Of a DNA stretch of 64,000 bases, positions 26,860-39,500 are shown in pieces. How positions within the stretch are numbered: position 1 is the stretch's first letter; every line of letters begins with the position of its first letter. A program made the translations under genes and the position numbers. The stretch comes from Tigriopus japonicus (Eukaryota > Arthropoda > Copepoda > Harpacticoida > Harpacticidae): contig JAAGOF010000288.1 in the NCBI GenBank assembly GCA_010645155.1, forward strand, positions 67,066 through 131,065. The letters run 5' to 3'. The notes under the pieces were generated by a model. The model saw nothing but the letters and a program-made list of their open reading frames with translations. It did not search any database and was not told the DNA's origin.

Positions 26860-28987
26860 GAATTTTCTCATTGGATATGTATCTATACAAGATTTATACA
26901 ATAATTGTAATGGAGTCTTGGGTCCCATTCTGGGTTCTGGACTTTATCTTTGTGATTGTTATGTTTCTTAATTCCTGGATGATTGGAATTGACATCATTT
27001 GTAGTCTCACTAAGGCAATGACCATTTAAGAGGCAGAGACTGAGCGCAACTGTGAGTCAGACAACTACCAGGCCGGGGATTACTACAGAGTTAAGCAGCA
27101 TCAATTGAATGCGACATTCCGTAGGTCCAAGTTCCAGTTTTTTGACCTCCAGGTAACCTAATGTATTTGGTTGGCAAGTTGCCTTGGCTACACGCCAGTG
27201 GTACGGTGGGTTTATTACTTTTTTGCATGAAGATCACATTCAATTAGTTGAGAAATCTTTCGTTTCTCCTAATTGAAATGGAAGGAAGAAATTGCCTCGC
27301 AAAAAATTGAATGTTTCCTGGACATCAGGCCGAATTAAAAGAAAATAAAAGTATAACACTTAAATTTGTTCCAGGTTTTCTAAAGTATCATAGGTCGAAA
27401 TTTTTTTACGTTCATCGACCCCCACCAATAAAAAGAAACGAATGATTCTTCTCCTCTTCTCCATTGTACATATATTGGATACCCCTACCTGTTCAGCTCG
27501 AGTTTATTAATCTACCCTTGGGCCGATATTTCTCTCCCCATTACGATATGAGAAATGAAATCTCTCACTCTGGATTAACGAGGGGAGATCGCTTTTTCCA
27601 AACGGCGAGATTCCCAGCTAAAGCCGGTTCAGCAAGTCGAACCAAGACGCCGAGAAGACACCGGTCCTCCACGGCCCAAGTGGCCTCGTTTCTGCTTCCA
27701 AGACGAAGAGGACCAACCACATTGGTAATAACTAAGAGAGCCTCGACTCAGCTCTCCTGGTCCTTTTGAGAGAAAGAGACCGCCTGCTCATACTAGTACA
27801 CTTCCTTCATCGGTCTTTGGAGGCCGCGAATGAAGAGGAAAGTAGTCTCTTTTGGGAGGTAGATGGGTTAGTTTGTGAGAAGTCGCTTTTGGAACCACTG
27901 AGCGTTCGTTTGTTCTCTGGCCCCGATAAATCTCGGGTGGACATCTCTTTCCAGCTATCGTAGCTATGAAAGATTGGCTGACTGAGTGAGTGAGTGAGTG
28001 ATCCCAAGTTGAGATCCAAGGCTTCCTTTATTCCTCTATCCTCTCCTTTACCTCTTGTTTGGTATCGTGTGGCAAAGTGGGATCCACAATACGATTGAGG
28101 TCTACCTTTCTATCTTCTATCTGTGGACGAAATCTTTGCGTTGATCTGAGAATTTGCCACGACTACAAGGAAAAAAGGAGGGGAATAAATCGCTGTAAAT
28201 CAAAGTGGTGATGGCTATGGTTGAGGTTGTGCGTGGTGTTGGTGTCGGAGACAATGGTGAAAAGCGGGAGATGATTAGATTACTACATCCCTGTCCTTGT
28301 CTACTTCTCTTTGCCGGCGAGGAGGATATTTTCGCATCAACGCATGGCAAAGAGGCCACCAACCAATTGGTGAGATTGTTGGCAGTCTATCAAAGCATTT
28401 GATCTCCGCCTTCCATCCTTCGTTCATTCTTTCCATCCATCCATCCACCAGCCCCAGGAGCTCCATTCCCTCTAGGCCAGCCTTGAGGAAAGACTGTCAG
28501 AGAAAAAAGTCCAAAGGGGAACTCCCTGGTCTGTCGATCTTTGGGCTTTGTTTTTCAATTTTGAAGCGGACCACGTGGAGCCAGTCTTTTTTGGCTGGCA
28601 GCAACCAGGGATTCGAGAAGAAGCAAAACTTCTAGTTCGTTCGTTTGCACACTCCCCACACCCACTCACCCCTCCAGGGAAGAAGTCGAGGCCGGATTTG
28701 GAAGTCCTCGAGCCATCATCGAGGACGAACCCTCTCCCTTCTCTCGAAATCCCAAATCCTCCTTTGCATGTGAACCTCCTCCCCCAAGCTTGCTTATTGT
28801 TGGTCGTTTGTCGGTTCTCCGAGTGTCAAACTTGCTAAATAGTGACAAAAACTTCCGACAAAGACGAGCAAGACACGAGGAACAAGACAAAGGCCAAGAG
28901 GAGATATCATTTGGCAGGCTGTTCGAGCGGCGAGAAAACTTTTTGAAAACACATTAAACCGCCTTTTTACTCTCCCCTGCGGGTCAA

Positions 28988-29031
28988 CCATCCATCCATC
29001 CTACCACCCACCCACCCATCCAACCATCCAA
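28988..29031. repeat. CCAT/CCAC simple repeat
   Basis: An imperfect CCAT and CCCA tetranucleotide run on the plus strand, about 380 bp upstream of the sushi gene start codon. Confidence 0.75.
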
Positions 29032-29407
29032 CTATTCATCCGCCTGTGGCTCAGTTAGACTCTGTCAAACTAGTTCAGAGTTGGGAATGACAACAACATC
29101 CAATTGGAACTCTGGAACTCGTGCTTTGTCAGACATAATACGACAGACCAACAGATTGTAGCATAACAACTTTTTACATTGGGCACTGACACGGTGATTT
29201 GGGTCTTCTGCCATTGTGAGTGAAAATATCCTTGTCGACAGATATAATTGCATCCAAGTGAGCGTCTATATTTGCATTCACCTGAAAAAGTGGTTGGATG
29301 TCCGCTCCCTTTGTCATCTAAAACAAGATCTGGAGAAAGACTCACTCAACCGGACCAGAGTTGGTGGTTCTGGAACTGACATTCCAAAGGTGCCGAGGAC
29401 GACAAAG

Positions 29408-29474
29408 ATGATTTATTCAAGAACCTTTTTCGTGGTGCTTCTAAGCCTCGGGGTGGGTTTAAGTCCGGCTGCAG
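29408..29474 (+). CDS. Signal-peptide exon of a secreted sushi-domain protein (exon 1)
   Basis: ATG at 29408, 22 codons plus one base, then a strong donor, GCAG|GTAAGA. The peptide has a short polar start, a hydrophobic core (FFVVLLSLGVGL) and a small-residue cleavage region (SPAAG), a clear signal peptide. The frame is open upstream to 29216, but only this Met gives a proper signal peptide, so I chose it. The phase-1 donor fits the phase-1 acceptor of the CCP exon at 62891: the split codon gives Gly, then KDCGFPG. That the two exons belong to one gene is inferred from phase, strand and fit, since no other candidate exon was found between them. Alternative: exon 1 belongs to another gene whose later exons I missed. 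Confidence 0.6.
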
Positions 29475-30294
29475 GTAAGATTGCGTCATATCCCTTGTTC
29501 AAAAGTATTTATTTCGAAAACAGATTGGGTTCAGGTGGCTAATTGATATCAAGACGGATTTTGACGAGGCTCGACGTGTTCTTAGGAATTATGGTGGCCC
29601 AATCCGGTTGATTTGTGAACCCACTGACAAATAAATGTGCGTGGTCGCAAAGGGTAGCATTATGTCTTCTCCAATAATGTGGCAAGTCCGTAATTAGACA
29701 CCCCATGGCACAAACAACCAACCTTCGTGGTCTTGACAAGGCGTGAATAGTCTTCCTGGGTTGGTTGTTCATGAATTGGCCTTGTCGCACTATGAATATC
29801 CAGTAATAGTTGGATGGAGGGCGCAACAGCGACAAATTTATGACACGCTTCCCACTGGTTTTACTTCAGTGATAGAGCCGGCGGATCCTGAAAGGACCCT
29901 TTGAAGCGTGTTCCACATTAATGAAGAGTAACTAATGATCTTATTTTGTAAACCAGTCGTGAGATGCCCCGGTTGGTTTTGCGTTTGAGAGCTCGTGGTG
30001 GTGGTGGAGACTGAAGACTGCCTGAGTGAGAGTGAGGCTGGTGGTTCGACGTTTCTCCGTGCTTGGAATGATGACAGTTTGGATGTGTCACACATGGCTG
30101 AGCATCCACTCTTTAATGGAAAACCAACTGAGGATTGGTACAACTTGCTTGTATTAAGATTAAGATATGTGAATATTATTCAGGCATTCAAGAAAGATCC
30201 CACGTAGACATGGACGAAGACGGGAAAATTAAGTGTCGTCTCTCTCTCTCTCCCGAACTATCAGTTCAGGCTTAATGCTAGCTAGCTAGATCTA

Positions 30295-30581
30295 GAGGGC
30301 TAACAGAGAAATGACACTCCGAAAATATTCGTGAGTCACCAAGCCTGTGTGACTGTGTGTGTGATGGTATTTGATGTTGAACACGCTAAGTTATGTGATT
30401 CACAACCTGAACTTGTGTTTTTAGGGGGTCAGTGGCAAAATTGCTCATTCAACTGCTTTGGTTGAACAAAGCAATGTATGATGAATCAAGTCACTGGACA
30501 CCCTTGCTGTCTGATCAATGAAGTGTGTTCAAAACAAATTTCTACTGACTGTACTGGAGTGACATTTCCCTATTAGCCCTC
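30295..30581. mobile_element. TIR element (MITE), 287 bp, TA target site
   Basis: Ends GAGGGCTAACAGAGAAATGA and the inverse TCATTTCCC-type right end (GGAGTGACATTTCCCTATTA then GCCCTC); about 26-bp TIRs with four mismatches. TA flanks both sides (30293-30294 and 30582-30583), inside a CTAGCTAGATC-like sequence seen on both sides. No coding capacity. Likely a non-autonomous Tc1/mariner-type element. A partial copy lies at 25295-25385. Confidence 0.7.
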
Positions 30582-33500
30582 TAGCTAGATCCTAAGCTCA
30601 GACGAATACGGGCAAGTCAAGGATAATTTGGGAGCACGAGATACGAGCCAAGTCGACGTGACTTTCACCCGAGAAGAACCACAAACTTACTTGGGACGGT
30701 ATACTATGTGTGCTTCTGAAATGCAGAAAGTGCACGCAAGGCCGAGAATTCATTGGGCCTAGTTTGTCAAAACAGACAATGGTTAGGACGACAAAACTTG
30801 TCGTCGCTTGGCTTGGTTTCCTATTGTCTAATATTGACCTTTACTTAATGGGTTGGCACTGAAAGTGTTTGTTGGTCTTTGTATGCCAAGACTGTAATCC
30901 AAGCAATGGACAGTTAGTTGTCTCGGTGAACAGGGTCTTTTTGTACACCGAAATAAACCTTGGATAGAAGGTCCATCGCAATTAATCACATGTCCAAAGG
31001 CTCCCTAGAATTGGAGCCGAGATCCCTCATTTCGCATCATTAGACTTTATCCCGATCTCGGCGAAGGTGCCAACTTGAAAGCCAAGGCCAAAACTAGTCA
31101 CAATGACTTAACATCTGACCAGGGGGCTCCAAATTGTAATCTTGATCGATTCATATTATGATACACACTAAGAGTTTGTGGCAGCATCCTCTGTTCCAAA
31201 TTTGGAGGAGAAAACTCATCCGCTCTCATTAATCAATCTTTTCTGGAGCGAAATCGTGTTTCGCTATTAGGGGCGGAAATAATGGAGGAAACTCAAAGTT
31301 GAGCCGGCCAAAGCTCGTTGGGGAAAAGATTCTCCTAGCTTTATGTATTCAGTGGCGGGTCCAGATATGAGTTCACACGCTGTAGCATTAACCACCAACC
31401 CAAACCTCGATCTGGATGAACAAATCCAATATGGCGTCGAGAACTCGGATCAAGTTGTTTTCTTCTCTTTTTCTGATTAGGCCTATTACGGATGAGCGAG
31501 CTTGAGGTTGGAACTTCCACGAGAGGCAGACTTTTTTTTAATTATGTCAGAGAGTTCACAGAGTGAATTTGAATGATCGTGTTGAAAGTTCCCTGTGAGT
31601 AGTTCTGTGAGTTTTGAGACAACCATGAGAGCCTACCCAAGAGGTAGTTGGAGCCAAAAAAGTGTTTCAGGACATGAATAAGTGGATGAAGAAAGAGAGA
31701 GAGAGAAAAGAAACAAAGTGAAGAAGCGGAAAACGGAAGCAACTAAGAGATAGAAAAAAGAGAGGGTACTAAGAAAGGCAGACCGACATGCCTAATTCGA
31801 GAGCAAAATCTGCCAAGCTTGGGATTTGCACAGCAAGGCCTTGCAAAGTGGTTGGAAATTCAAAATTCCTATCACATTGAGCCAAACGACAACAATCGCA
31901 GAAAACTGCGGTGGGCAATTTGCTTGCTGGCTTCCTTGTCTTTCCTGGATCCTCTAATGTGGACGACGGGTAAAACGCCTTAAGCGGAGCGAAGGTTCAT
32001 GCAAACTCGGGGAGCTGCCAATAGTGGGTGAAAGGCAAGACTGATTACAGTTAATAACCCGTGTCTTTCATGTCTGGCTGGCTTTCACTCCGATCTGCCA
32101 GATCAAGAAAACCAAGATTTGCCTGCTTCATGCCTTCAGGACGATCTGACCCCAGAATGGATCACTCCAAATCTGAACTAATCGGCGGCAAGACATTGCC
32201 ATAGTGCTTGATGTGAGCAGAACCTTGATATTGGTAGTAAAGTTGACTTTGAGTAGGAATCTTGTTCTATTGGAGTCTGCAACTGAGCACTTTGTCTGGG
32301 AAACATCCAGAAAGATAGTTCTCCAAGGAGAGGCAGGGTCTTTTCTCTTTGAGTTTCCGTGTTGGAACTCAAGGTTCTTCTCCCAATGGAACAAAGGACC
32401 ACCCGATCGTCTTGGTTGGCAGCAAGAAGAAAAGGTTGGCAAGGCCAGGTCAACATCGTGATCATCCACCTTTTAGAGATCAAGTGGCCAACTTGGGAGA
32501 TTATCAATCAAAGACTTTAGGTTCGATCCCAACACTACGGATCAGGAATACCAAACTGCTCACGAGAAACCCGTCTGTAATGAATTGCTCTGGTGTCTTG
32601 AAAACAATATCTTGTAACAATTAATGGCAATGCAATCTCTTCATTGACTTTTCCCAATCCAGCGGTCGGAATGAAAGCCAGCCAAAAGAGACAATGCTCC
32701 AATGGATACAACAAACGATCCCTCACTCTGGGAATCCTCCCCCAATCCATTCTGCGAACCCCCATAAACCCGGCAAAACCAGAATGGGATAATGATAATT
32801 TAGTCCATCTTCACTCACTCTGCCGTGCCCCAGTGGGTGGTTGCCTCGGTGGAATCCCTGTGCATCAAACCAATCCCCCCTTTACACTAATTCACATTTA
32901 AGACTCTTCTTCCCCTCTTCTCGTCCGACCTCTTCGTTGGTCGCGCTCCACAAGGGTGGAATAGATGGGGAAGGTATGCAGTAAGAAGTGGATGGTGGGT
33001 GGTGATTTCCTCGAGAAGAACATCATCCCTTGACCCACTGACCAGTCCCAAGTCGTCACCCTCATCGTTTATCAAGGCAAAACCCACCGAGGGATGACTG
33101 GGATGAGCACAACACCAACGTTACCACAGCCTCCTCTCCCCCCGAAAAGCCCGGTTCGGAAAGGGAGGGCTCTTGGTTTCCGGTGTGTTCCTCTTGACTT
33201 GTTAGTGCAGATTTCCATTCTCTCAACCACAATCCGGCATTTCTTCCCTGTGATTGGAAGAACGGCCTCGATAATGAGGCACAAAAAGGAGTCGAAGGGG
33301 GTCTTCATTTCAACATGAGTGGCCAAAAGAGGGACAAGACGTCTCTCTCTCTCGAGATCTTCGAGGAAAAATGAATGGTGGGTCCCAAGAAGGAAGAAGG
33401 AAAGTGAGTGGTGCTCACTGGAAGTCTGGTTGACGTGAACAAATTGTATCACTTCATTTGGTCTTGAATCCTTCTCTCTGACCTCAGGGTCTTTCTAGGA

Positions 33501-36500
33501 CTCCATTCTCAGGTCCTTGGGTTCCAATGTTGAGAGGCTGGAGGGCAAAGTGGAGAAAAATATAGGATTCCGCTGGCTCCTCTGTCCTTTCTGTGAAAAG
33601 GCGACGAAAACCACTTGGAAATGTTAGGATATAGTAGCTTGATGATATGTCGCCCTACTTTAATGCACAAACCAGGGACTGTTTGGATTTAGTGTACTGT
33701 AAATCTAAGTTGAGCGGAGAAAGAAAGAGTTTGAGGACAAACAAGTTTGGGAAGAGGCAATTTATGTTTCCATCCCCACCATCTCTTTCCTTTGACAACT
33801 CGTCCAGGGGAAGAATATGCAGAAAGGGTACTAAACGCTGCGAGGGTTTTCAGTTGTTCTTGGATCATGGTTGGTTCACACAACAGATGAAACGAGCCAA
33901 ATGCCAGGGAGGAAAAACTTGCAGAAGGAAGGGGATAGAGGTGACTTTTTGGTTGATGGTAAGCAGCAGACCTTCCGAGGAGGGTTATGATAGTTTTGTG
34001 TCAATGTGAGTGGTTATGCCAGAGGCAGGCAAACAAATCCCAGGCTCCAGACACCTTTAAAAACCAATAAACATGGAATAAAATTGGTTTCCGGAAGGCA
34101 GCCTAGATTCTTCTTTTCTCCCTCCATCGCATTTACAGAGCCGAGGGATGGCACGGTTTGTCGTTTTCTGGTTCCAACACTTCTCTTTGTTCTTTCCTTG
34201 AGTAGTGTTCGGTGGGCAAGTTGGTTTGTTTGGTTGGCCCTTGAGTGTTGAAAGTTCAAGTCCTCTTGTCTCAGCCTCTCTTCTCTTTCGCTTCTTCCCT
34301 GATCCACCTCCCTTTATTTACTTTCCATTTAATCACTTCTCTTTCATTGGCCTTTGAGGCAAACGGGCGCCTCGCTCATCCTCAGGGTGACTGAAGGCGC
34401 CGGAGCTATCTTTAGAGCACTAAATATAAGGCGATTTTTCAACGATATCGGCAACCGTTTTGGCATATGCAAAGTCAAACAACTTTATGCAAATCTTTGA
34501 ATGACCAAGACAGGATTAAAATAGTTTTACTTAGGTCTCTCTCCCCTCTCCCTTTGTTTATTGATAACGATTTGTTTGCCGGTAAGAATGAGCTTAGGAA
34601 AAATATTATCACCCTGTCGAGAGTTTTTGCTTGTGTTAAAACAAAAGTTAAGTAAACACTTTCATTGTCAGGGGTGCATCGCATTTTCTGCACGACTAAC
34701 TTCTCATGTGCCCGAATTCTGTAATGAAAGCGTATCAAGTGGAACAGAAGGGGAAGATTGTTCTTGGCTCAACTTACAAAAATGGCACGCAGTCAGCGCG
34801 ATAGATTCACTTTGGGTCAGTTGAGTACCCTACTTGAGCGACCATGGGTACTCTCAATATGTACATTCGTACACTATGAAACTATCAATTGGGAGAAAAC
34901 TGCACAGCATCTTTTGCCAACAGGGAGATATCCGCGCCCCGATATTTTTGCAGGAATGAGGTGGAATGTCAGAATGTACGCTCTAGCTACTACATTTGTC
35001 GTAAATATTTTTATCTTCCTCGGGCCATTAACTTCTGCAAGAAAAGCCTACTCGCTACCATCATCCTGGCTGACTGGTTGGTTCGTTCGCCCTCTAGCCA
35101 AGTCTCGCTTGCTTTTTCGCCCTTCTTCGGTACATGTACCACTCACTACCTTTACGGACCAGAGCCAGATTCCTTGATGAGAGGTCGGGTTCTCTTTCTG
35201 GCACAGCCTTTGGTTGAACAAAAGTACTGATTTTCAGAACGCGTAAGCAATTTGCCTTAAGTGTAATGAAAGAAATAGCGCCACCTGAAAAGACATGTAA
35301 CCATGCCAAAGTAGCATGGCGTTTGTTACTTGCACGTACTAAACATTCAGTAAACCTCGTGGTCACTCGTATTTGCCCTTTCTTCTTTCTTTTTTGACCA
35401 TCCCCAGACTATTCGTATCTCGTTTCGGATCGGATCGGATCCTCCTAATGTGTGTTTGAGACCACGGACAAACTTTTCTTCCCACAAAAGTTTTAGGCTG
35501 AAGAGCGTGTTCCCTCCAACTTCGAGGAACTGCAAAGTGGTACAACCAAGCTAGTGTTGAAATCATTTTCTAGTTGATTAATCTTGCTGCTCTGTTTTTG
35601 CTTTCCTGCGTAACGTGGGCCATTTATTTTATCTTGGATTTCGCATTTATTGACTTGAAGGGACGTCTTATCATTCCAAAGATTTGAACTTGGAATGGAT
35701 CTCGAATTGAACAGTACGAAGGAGTTGCCATAGACATCAATGGCAAGACTCAATTTGGATGGCTCTTTAGAAATGGAAACACTCATCCTAAATTAAAGTG
35801 TCAAAGGAAGAAATCATCGCATTTCAATCCGGGAAAGGGCTCCTTGAACGTCTAAGAAAACACTTGAAAAAGCTTTCGGGTTCTCTTCATCCTTCAGCTA
35901 AAAAGACAGCCGTCCTAAGGAAGGAACGAAATAGAGAAGATTTTCCCAACCAAAGAAAAATCACCACAGATTCAATCAGTTTTCTCCCCCAAATATGATG
36001 TTCTTTGCAATTCTAAAGACCGGGACGGAAAGTTTCAAATACGCATTTAGGGAAATACCGAGGAGATCCCTTTCATTGCCCAAAAAGACAATCGCATCGA
36101 TCCTGTTGCAAAAGTGACGCTTTAGAACTTTTGCCACACCAAAAGTAAAAGCTCGAAGATCTGTAAGAAAGAACGAGATCGAGATGATTTCTCACTGACT
36201 TTTCTAGACGTACCCGCCATTCTAGGGAAGCGAAAGGGGGAAAATCCTTCACGGTTTCAGGGTTGCTGGGTTTGAGTGAGCAACCACAATAGAGCGAGAC
36301 TTCGTTGACTCAGTCTCCTTTGATGTGTGCGAACCCTGACTAGCTTTTCTGGGCTCTTTTTTTGAGGGTTCTTAAACGTGTAAACGAAGACATCTTTGCG
36401 TCTTTCTGGATCCAGGATCCTTCGTTTGTGTCTACATTCTTGGTGGTCGTGGCCGAGGTGGTTTAGTGGCTTGGTGTCAGTCTTAGAGAGGCAGTAAAAT

Positions 36501-39500
36501 GAAAATTGCACTTTGATCTTTACATTAAAGTGGTGGAATGGCCTTTGTCATGGGTGCCGTGGGTAGAAGGAGATCACAATCATCTGAGGGGGAAATTACA
36601 GATTATACACTCTTTCCATGTCTTCCAAGTGTGGAGATCTACTTCCAAGAAGACCAAACACGACGACGACCACCCCAAAAAAGTGAAGGAAAGTATGATT
36701 GGTCGTGGTTTGTCTTTGAGGTGGGTTAATAATAGCGTGCCTAGATTTCCCATGCAAATGCTGTTTGACCCTCTGAGAGGTCACGGCCAGAATCACATTG
36801 GGTGTAAATGATAAACGAACGGATCTTCTTCACAAGCAAGAAAAGAGGCTTCCCCGCGTTTTTTGGCGCCGAAAAAAAAAGAAAAGAAATGGACGAAGTA
36901 GGCTCAAGGTTGTTTGTCGTGGCGAACTGACAACAAATGGAAAATGCTGTGGAAAATCGAGGCCATTTCCGAAGGCGTCAGAGCTGTTCTTCTCGGTTTA
37001 AAGAGAAGAAAACGGTGGAATTTCCTGACAAGCCAACCAACACTTCCGAGGATTCTCTGGGGCGGTACGGACTACTACGTACAAACGGAGAGCGACAACT
37101 CAAGCATCGGTATCGCACTTTGAGAAAAGAATCTGTCTGTTTGGTGGCTGCTGTTGGTGGTGGATATTCTTGTCTGTCGTAAAGATCTCTTTCAGAGCCT
37201 CGATAAAGTCGAATCTTTCTGGTTGGATGAAGGACTGACGGCTTTTCTTGTTTTCTTTGGACACACACGCACAGTAGCAGATCTGAGATGTTGGTTATGG
37301 CCTTCAAATCGATTGGGATCCTTTCAATCTTGAAGCTTGTAGATCTTTGTGTGCAAGATTTTGAAATTCATCTCGATACTCTGTCGGATTGAAAGTGTTA
37401 ATTAGTTCTCCGAGATCAGTTTTTGCCACTCTCTATGAAGTGTTTGCGAAATCGATAAAGATATCTAATCGTTACTTGAAAGCACTCCTTCTCTCTGGCA
37501 AAGACAAAGGGGCCAACTTTTCATCCGGAAAGGCGCTAGTTCCAGGTGCAAGAATTCTGCAAGATGGCCAAGAACTTCAGATTTGCCCCTGTAAGCTTCC
37601 TCTCGTCAGCTCTCTAAAAGGCTGTTGGCAAAATCCGATGGCATCATCATTGTTTTGGAAACGAGCCTTTTTCACCGAGTTTGTTGCCAATACCAGTCAG
37701 TCAGTCAGTCACAATGGGGTTTAGCGGGTTTGGTGAATGGATGGAGTGAACAAACCAACGAGGAATCTTACTCACCAAAAGAGTACAGAAGAACAACAAC
37801 TTCGCCTGTTGTGGAGGAGAAGACCAAAGGGAGAAAGGAAGAGGAATGGAGTGATGGATGGGACATTTGTTGCCATATATCACTTTAGTCGGTTCGGTTG
37901 TGTCCTCAAGCAGAGACATGGAGCCAAAGAAAGAAATAATTGTGCCAAAATACGAACAAGTCAATAACCCCTCAAGATTCGACCGAACCCCAAAAAAATG
38001 TTTTGGTTGACAACTTTGGCGGAACCGAGATCCACTTGTATGCTATCTTTGAAATCCATTAGTAATCATCGTCTTCCAAATGAGAGCACATTATTCAAAT
38101 CCTGTCATCCTCTGAATCTTGAGTCTATGGAGATCTATCCCATGGCGTTCGTTATTCTTCAATGTTGTCCCCCGTCATCGACAATAAAGCCGGGAGTAGA
38201 TGGGTCTCTTCAGACCCAAACCCCACCGACTGTGTGCCCACACTCCCCCACATAAGATTCCAAAGCATAATAGGGATATCAATTCCATCCAAGGACGTCT
38301 TCGAGCGAGGCAAAGATCGCAAATAACCCAAATAGCGCAAGAGTACACGATAATGACCATAGCTCGTCGTTCTTGGGGATTTCAATCTGAATCTAGCGAA
38401 TATCGGTGAATGGGATGGAGATTTTGTGGAGGGTGGGTAATGGGATGGTCGGCCAAAGGGCATTGAAGCTATTGGTTGCTTGCTAGCTAGCTAGCAAGCT
38501 CCCTGGCAGTTCTACAAACCATTAACCAGACTTAGCGAGCTCTTTTTAAAAGGAACAGCAGAACGAGAGGAAAAGGCCGTTTGATCCTTATGAGAAGTGG
38601 CTTTTTTCGAGCTTGGCCTTTCTTCGCTTTGGCAGCCTGATGCGTGGTCGTCATCGTTCCTCCGGCGGTGGTTCCTTCTGTTTTAAGATGGAGGAACACT
38701 TTCAGATGGTCTTCTTTTTTCTTCCGTCTCATCCTCCTCCTCCTCCTCCTCCTTTTCTTCTTCTTGTTCTTCTTGGTCGTTGGTGTTGACTGGGTAGTTT
38801 TCTCTAATGATGCTTGAGAATGGCCCCAAAGTCAGTGAGAAGACGAGTTCGAAGGACGACGACTCTGGTTGAGCCACTTCTTGGACAAGCAAGCAGACAA
38901 ACTAACTGACTGACTTTGCTTCGAGATGGAAGAAGGACGATGGAGCACTCACATTGAATGAAATGAACACTCACCCGAAACCGACCACATGGTTTCTCAT
39001 GAAATAAAACTGGGATATTATAACCATAACCATGCACTTTCGTTTCAACCAATGTCAAGCGTTGGTGTTCTTTGGGAGTGGAATGGCTTCCGTGTTTTTT
39101 TTCTTCATCCGCCAAAGAGTGAAGGTGGAGATGATGAATTCTTCACTCCGTCTTTGCAAATGGAATTGTCGGGGAAATGGAGAAGAAGCCTTTGGCCAAG
39201 CCATTGTTCATGTCTGAAATAGCTGAGGCTTTTTCCCAACCCGAGGATCATTTCCCTGTCCAATGGTCTGATTCTAAAATCCGTTCCGCCATAAATCTTT
39301 CTCTTGGTAGATGACGTTGGAACAAATAATCTGGATTCATGACTCTTTGCCTCCATATCTCTTTTAGGTAAGATCATCCACACAATTTCCTCCCGCTCGA
39401 TCTGAAGTGCTACATTAGTACGCATGTAACGCCCTTAACATCAACTGAAATCGGATAAAGTACTCCCCCCTTCTGGTTCCTATGAAGTACTTTTGGCAAG

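Larger units (their letters stand above)
24601..29407. other. Intergenic; small elements, then upstream region of the sushi gene
   Basis: 24.6-27.4 kb is AT-rich and holds three small elements (25150-25283, 25295-25385, 25504-25663), a single ACGGGCAAA end at 25900 and a short retroelement-type 3' tail at 26842-26859. From 27.4 kb the composition becomes more balanced with pyrimidine-rich tracts and CCAT repeats. This should contain the promoter and 5' UTR of the plus-strand gene starting at 29408, but I see no decisive core promoter. Confidence 0.45.

Noticed and set aside
27070..27130. A 5S rRNA-like word, GAGTTAAGCAGCATC
   Set aside because: Only about 12 bases match the 5S internal promoter; the rest of 5S is absent.
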